DNA of 8,892 nucleotides from Acidimicrobiales bacterium (lineage in GTDB: Bacteria > Actinomycetota > Acidimicrobiia > Acidimicrobiales > VFJN01): contig JAFGPU010000038.1 of the NCBI GenBank assembly GCA_016936035.1, positions 1 through 8,892 of the forward strand. The letters are read 5' to 3'. The notes beneath the pieces are model-generated. The model had not been told where the DNA came from. It was given only the letters and a program-made list of their open reading frames with translations, and ran no database searches. Of this stretch, positions 6,153 to 8,892 are shown piece by piece; the stretch's first letter is position 1, and the number at the start of each line of letters is the position of its first letter. The translations under genes were made by a program, and so were the position numbers.

Positions 6153-7598
6153 ATGTCACCAGCGATCATCGCCATCATCGGCGGCGCCGCCCTCGTGGTG
6201 CTGCTCATCATCTTCGTCATCAGCCGCATCCGGGTCGCGGGGCCCAACCAGGCGTTCATCATCACCGGCCGCAAGGGCAAGAAGGGCGGGGGCGACACCT
6301 CCGGCCAGAAGGTCGTCATGGGCGCCAGCGTCTTCGTCGTCCCCTTCGTCCAGAAGCTCGGCATCATCGACCTCACGAGCCGGCAGATCGGCATCAGCGT
6401 GCCCGCCGCGGTGTCGTCGAACGGCATCCGCTGCTCGCTCGAGGGCGTCGCCGTCGTCAAGGTCGGCGGCACCGAGGAGATGATCCGCGCCGCCGCCCAG
6501 CGTTTCCTCGGCCAGCAGCACGACGTCGACGTGTTCACCCGCGAGGTGCTCGCCGGTTCCCTGCGCGCCATCGTCGGCCGTCTCACGGTCGAGGAGATCA
6601 TCCGCGACCGTGCCGCGTTCGCCGCCGCCGTCGCCGAAGAGGCCGAGAACAGCCTCACGGGCCAGGGCCTGGTGCTCGACACGTTCCAGCTGCAGGACAT
6701 CCAGACCGAGGGCAACTACCTGGCCGACCTCGGACGCCCCGAGGCGGCACGGGCCGAGATGGAGGCCGCCATCGCCGAGGCGTCGGCTCGGCGCGAGTCG
6801 GAGCAGGCCCGCATCCGCGCCGAGGAGGAGATCGCCGTCTCCAACCGCGAGCTCGCCCTCAAGCAGGCCGAGATCAAGGCGCAGACCGACGCGGCGGCCG
6901 CCAACGCGGCGGCGGCGGGCCCCATGGCCCAGGCCGCCAAAGACCAGGAGGTGCTCGCCGCCCAGGAGCACGTGGCCGCCCGGCGCGCCGAGCTGACCGA
7001 GCGCGAGCTCGACACCCAGGTGCGCAAGCCGGCCGACGCCCAGCGCTACGCGGTCGAGCAGGCGGCCGCGGCCGACAAGGCCCGTGACATCGCCTACGCC
7101 GAGGCGCAGGCCGAGACCACCCGGCTGTCCGGTGCCGCCGAGCGCGAGCGCCGCACCGCCCTCGCCGAGGCGACCCGGGCCGAGGGCGTCGCCGAGGCCG
7201 GGGCCATCGCTGCCCGGGGCGAAGCCGAGGCGGAGGCCATGCAGAAGAAGGCCCAGGCCTACCAGCAGTACGGCGAGGCGGCGGTGGTCGACATCGTGGC
7301 CAACACGCTGCCCAAGGTCGTGGCCGAGGCCGCTGCGCCGATGAGCCAGATCGACCAGATGACGGTGCTGTCGACCGACGGCGCGAGCCACACCGCCCGC
7401 AGCGTCGCCTCGACCGTGGCGCAGGGCAGCGAGATGCTCAAGGCGCTGTTCGGCGTCGACCTCGCAGACCTGGTGCAGAACTTCACCGCACCGCCCAACG
7501 GCGGCAACGGCAACGGCGGCGGCGAGCCGGCGGCGGCCACCCCCGCCCCCATCGACACCGTCGCCACCGACTCGGGCAACGGTCCCGCCGCGACCTGA
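6153..7598 (+). CDS. Flotillin-family (SPFH/band 7) protein
   Basis: This 481-aa membrane-scaffold protein has one N-terminal membrane segment (4-24, AIIAIIGGAALVVLLIIFVIS). It is followed directly by the SPFH domain (about 27-190: RVAGPNQAFIITGRKG, GASVFVVPFVQKL, LTSRQIGISVP, LTVEEIIRDRAAF, LQDIQTEGNYL). A long Glu/Ala-rich coiled-coil flotillin domain spans about 195-375, with many EA/AEA repeats and GEAEAEAM near 356-363. It is followed by a hydrophobic C-terminal assembly region (VVDIVANTLPKVVAEAAAPM, 378-397) and a Gly/Asn/Pro/Ala-rich tail (447-481). Length and order match bacterial flotillins (FloT/YqiK type), which organise membrane microdomains. GGGAG (6136-6140) lies 12 nt before the ATG and is a plausible ribosome-binding site. 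It is probably co-transcribed with the NfeD-like gene upstream and is convergent with the LLM gene. Confidence 0.93.
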   Translation: MSPAIIAIIGGAALVVLLIIFVISRIRVAGPNQAFIITGRKGKKGGGDTSGQKVVMGASVFVVPFVQKLGIIDLTSRQIGISVPAAVSSNGIRCSLEGVAVVKVGGTEEMIRAAAQRFLGQQHDVDVFTREVLAGSLRAIVGRLTVEEIIRDRAAFAAAVAEEAENSLTGQGLVLDTFQLQDIQTEGNYLADLGRPEAARAEMEAAIAEASARRESEQARIRAEEEIAVSNRELALKQAEIKAQTDAAAANAAAAGPMAQAAKDQEVLAAQEHVAARRAELTERELDTQVRKPADAQRYAVEQAAAADKARDIAYAEAQAETTRLSGAAERERRTALAEATRAEGVAEAGAIAARGEAEAEAMQKKAQAYQQYGEAAVVDIVANTLPKVVAEAAAPMSQIDQMTVLSTDGASHTARSVASTVAQGSEMLKALFGVDLADLVQNFTAPPNGGNGNGGGEPAAATPAPIDTVATDSGNGPAAT

Positions 7599-7625
7599 TC
7601 GCGCGACCTCGCGCCGGCCGCCCGG
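7599..7625. terminator. Convergent gap with weak hairpin, possible bidirectional terminator
   Basis: Only 27 nt separate the flotillin stop from the stop of the opposing LLM gene. GCGCGA (7601-7606) and TCGCGC (7609-7614) are complementary with a 2-nt spacer, giving a practical 5-bp stem with a 4-nt loop. There is no T-run on either strand, so intrinsic termination would be weak and the transcripts may overlap. Confidence 0.25.
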
Positions 7626-8552
7626 TCAGCCCGCGACGAGCTCGCGGAGCAGCGCCCGGGTGCGCTGGCGCGAGGTTTTGCGGTCGTCGCCCACCGGGAA
7701 CGGCGCCGCCCACACTTCGGTGGCGCCGGCGGCGAACAGCCGGGCGATGGCGTCGCCCACCTGGTCCTCGGTGCCGACGATGGCGGCCTCGGCCGGGGAC
7801 GACACGCCACCGGCGGCCAGGACGCGCTGGTAGTTGGGCAGGGTGCCGTAGATCGTGAACTGGCGCGCCGCCGCCTCGCGCCCGGCCGCTTCGTCGTCGG
7901 TGACCGCCACCGGCAGGCCCACCACCACCCGGGGATCGGGCCGCCCCGCCGCCGACGCGGCAGAGCGGATGGTGGGGGCGATCAGCGACTCGACCGCGTG
8001 GGCGTTGGCCATCCAGGTGATGGTGCCGTCCGCGAGCTCGCCGGCGGCCGCCAGCGACCGGGGCGCCAGCGCGGCGACGACGAGGCCGAGGGGCTCGGCC
8101 GGGCGGCTGCCGAGGTCGGCGTTGGCCACGTACTCGTCGCCGGCGTGGCTCACCCTGCCGTCGCGCAGCAGCGCGGCCAGCACGGTGAGGTACTCGCGCA
8201 GATGGCGGGCGTTGCTGCCGTAGTCGAGCCCGTACATGCCCTCGATCACGGGCCGGTGCGACACGCCGACCCCGAGCGTGACGCGCGAGGCGTCGTCGAG
8301 CGCCGCGCCCACCGTCGCGGCCTGCTGGGCCATCAGCACCGGGTGGCGGGTGTAGGTCTGCACGATGGAGGTGCCGAGCCCGATGCGCGTCGTGGCCCGA
8401 CCGACGAGCGGGAGCAGCACGAGCGGGTCGAGGGCGCCACCGCCGCCCGGGTACCACACACCGCTGAACCCGTCGGCCTCGGCTTCGACGGCGTGGTCGA
8501 TGAGGCGGTCGACGGTCGCTCCGCCGCCCGTGAGTGCGATGCGCATGGCCAT
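7626..8552 (-). CDS. F420-dependent LLM-class oxidoreductase (MSMEG_4879-like)
   Basis: This 308-aa luciferase-like monooxygenase-fold TIM-barrel protein probably transfers hydride with coenzyme F420. Features in order from ATG 8552 are MRIALTGGG (3-11), ADGFSGVWYPGGGGALDPL (26-43), RIGLGTSIVQTYTRHPVLMAQQA (56-78), RVTLGVGVSHRPVIEGMYGLDY (90-111), HLREYL (117-122), LGLVVAALAPRSLAAAGELADGTITWMAN (155-183), and the C-terminal GTEDQVGDAIARLFAAGATEVW (260-281). The THRHP-like TRHP, the LGVGVSHR loop and the ADGTITWM segment are hallmarks of the actinobacterial F420 LLM subfamily annotated as TIGR03564. The frame is open further upstream to 8600, but the conserved N-terminus begins at MAMRIAL or MRIAL (8546). 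A -10-like box 8 nt upstream of 8552 suggests a leaderless start. The substrate is unknown. Confidence 0.88.
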   Translation of the reverse strand: MAMRIALTGGGATVDRLIDHAVEAEADGFSGVWYPGGGGALDPLVLLPLVGRATTRIGLGTSIVQTYTRHPVLMAQQAATVGAALDDASRVTLGVGVSHRPVIEGMYGLDYGSNARHLREYLTVLAALLRDGRVSHAGDEYVANADLGSRPAEPLGLVVAALAPRSLAAAGELADGTITWMANAHAVESLIAPTIRSAASAAGRPDPRVVVGLPVAVTDDEAAGREAAARQFTIYGTLPNYQRVLAAGGVSSPAEAAIVGTEDQVGDAIARLFAAGATEVWAAPFPVGDDRKTSRQRTRALLRELVAG

Positions 8553-8566
8553 GGTCCGACAACGTA
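8553..8566 (-). promoter_or_regulatory. Candidate -10 box for a leaderless LLM transcript
   Basis: On the minus strand TACGTT (plus coordinates 8561-8566) fits TANNNT and lies 8 nt before ATG 8552. No Shine-Dalgarno is visible. No clear -35 is seen upstream. This would give the LLM gene its own promoter despite following the FMN reductase gene by only 44 nt. Confidence 0.4.
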
Positions 8567-8596
8567 GGCGACCGTTGCGGGCCGGCGGCGCCCGCG

Positions 8597-8892
8597 TCAC
8601 TCCTCCCAGCGGTCGTCAGCGAACGGCGACTGGCGGGCGGTGCGCAGCGCGGTCGCCCACCACACCAGCTCGTCCAGCATGGCCTTGACGGCCACGTCTG
8701 CCCCTCCGGGATCGCGAAGCTCACCGTCGGCGTCGAACCGCTCCCAGGCGCGGTGGAAGCTGACCGTCTCACGCACCGTGGTCGCGTGCAGCTCGGCGAA
8801 CACGAGGCGGAGCTGCTCGACGGCGCGCAGCCCACCCGAGACACCGCCGTAGGACACGAAGCCGACGGGCTTGCGCTGCCAGGGTGCGTGCA
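8597..8892 (-). CDS. NADPH-dependent FMN reductase, C-terminal part (cut by window edge)
   Basis: The frame is open from the right edge to TGA 8597-8599, giving about 98 residues of a C-terminus. It begins HAPWQRKPVGFVSYGG, then VSGGLRAVEQLRLVFAELHA, TVSFHRAWERFDADGEL and AVKAMLDELVWWATALRTAR. The KPVGFVSYGGxSGGLRAVEQLR motif is characteristic of flavodoxin-fold NAD(P)H-dependent FMN reductases (PF03358), where the YGG/SGG loop contributes to flavin binding. The start and the N-terminal nucleotide-binding part lie outside the window. An internal GTG at 8857 is not the start, because conserved sequence continues upstream. It is followed 44 nt later by the F420-type LLM gene on the same strand. 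A role supplying reduced flavin is possible but unproven, since LLM enzymes of that subfamily use F420. Confidence 0.88.
   Translation of the reverse strand, partial: HAPWQRKPVGFVSYGGVSGGLRAVEQLRLVFAELHATTVRETVSFHRAWERFDADGELRDPGGADVAVKAMLDELVWWATALRTARQSPFADDRWEE

Noticed and set aside
4627..6483. Very long plus-strand frame (618 codons) crossing three genes
   Set aside because: It is Pro/Arg/Ser/Thr-rich, spans the ends of the HNH and NfeD genes and the start of flotillin, and conflicts with all three recognisable proteins.
6156..7391. Minus-strand frame of 411 codons opposite flotillin
   Set aside because: It is a Leu/Gly/Val/Asp-rich mirror of the repetitive coiled-coil coding sequence, with no recognisable domain.
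7501..7530. GGC/AAC-rich short repeat as a possible tandem-repeat locus
   Set aside because: It only encodes the Gly/Asn linker of the flotillin tail; it is too short and imperfect to be called a repeat element.
7483..8844. Minus-strand frame of 453 codons overlapping LLM and FMN reductase genes
   Set aside because: It is an Arg/Pro/Gly-rich shadow frame; the two real genes occupy another frame of the same strand with clear motifs.
1..8892. CRISPR array, tRNA/rRNA genes, transposase or integrase
   Set aside because: No regularly spaced repeats, cloverleaf-like sequence, or DDE, serine or tyrosine recombinase motifs were seen on either strand by eye.

Overview
The window is very GC-rich and encodes an F420-type flavin-independent oxidoreductase, a DUF222/HNH (13E12 repeat) protein, an NfeD-flotillin pair, and genes that seem to start on leaderless transcripts. 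Together these point to a high-GC actinobacterium; an Acidimicrobiia-like lineage is a guess. I saw no tRNA, rRNA, CRISPR array or transposase.

Left part (1-4145): an accessory-looking, partly decayed region. A hypothetical gene enters from the left edge and seems broken by a frameshift (2-428, +). It converges on a dienelactone-hydrolase-like alpha/beta hydrolase pseudogene (498-1192, -), which has lost the middle of the protein and changes frame at the catalytic serine. A divergent intergenic region follows. Then comes an intact forward cassette: an AraC-family regulator (1481-2203), an alpha/beta hydrolase (2256-3074) and a RibD-C/dihydrofolate-reductase-like protein (3076-3639). The last two are 1 nt apart. 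The regulator is preceded by a 40-codon ORF (1369-1491) that has a good Shine-Dalgarno sequence, overlaps the regulator start and contains an 8+8 bp inverted repeat. Next is a short DUF3995-like membrane protein remnant (3730-4041).

Right part (4146-8892): ordinary-looking, very high-GC3 genes. These are an apparently intact DUF222/HNH 13E12-type protein (4146-5480), an NfeD-like membrane/OB-fold protein (5564-6082) with its flotillin partner (6153-7598), and on the minus strand an F420-dependent LLM-class oxidoreductase (7626-8552) downstream of the C-terminal part of an NADPH-dependent FMN reductase (8597-8892, cut by the window edge). NfeD plus flotillin is a known membrane-microdomain pair. 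The LLM and FMN-reductase genes may share flavin or deazaflavin redox chemistry, or simply be neighbours.

No clearly new multi-gene system is visible. The most unusual items are the small ORF, hairpin and missing ribosome-binding site ahead of the AraC gene, the GTCAT repeat cluster upstream of the HNH gene, the hydrolase broken at its nucleophile, and the apparent boundary near 4.1 kb between eroded and intact genes.
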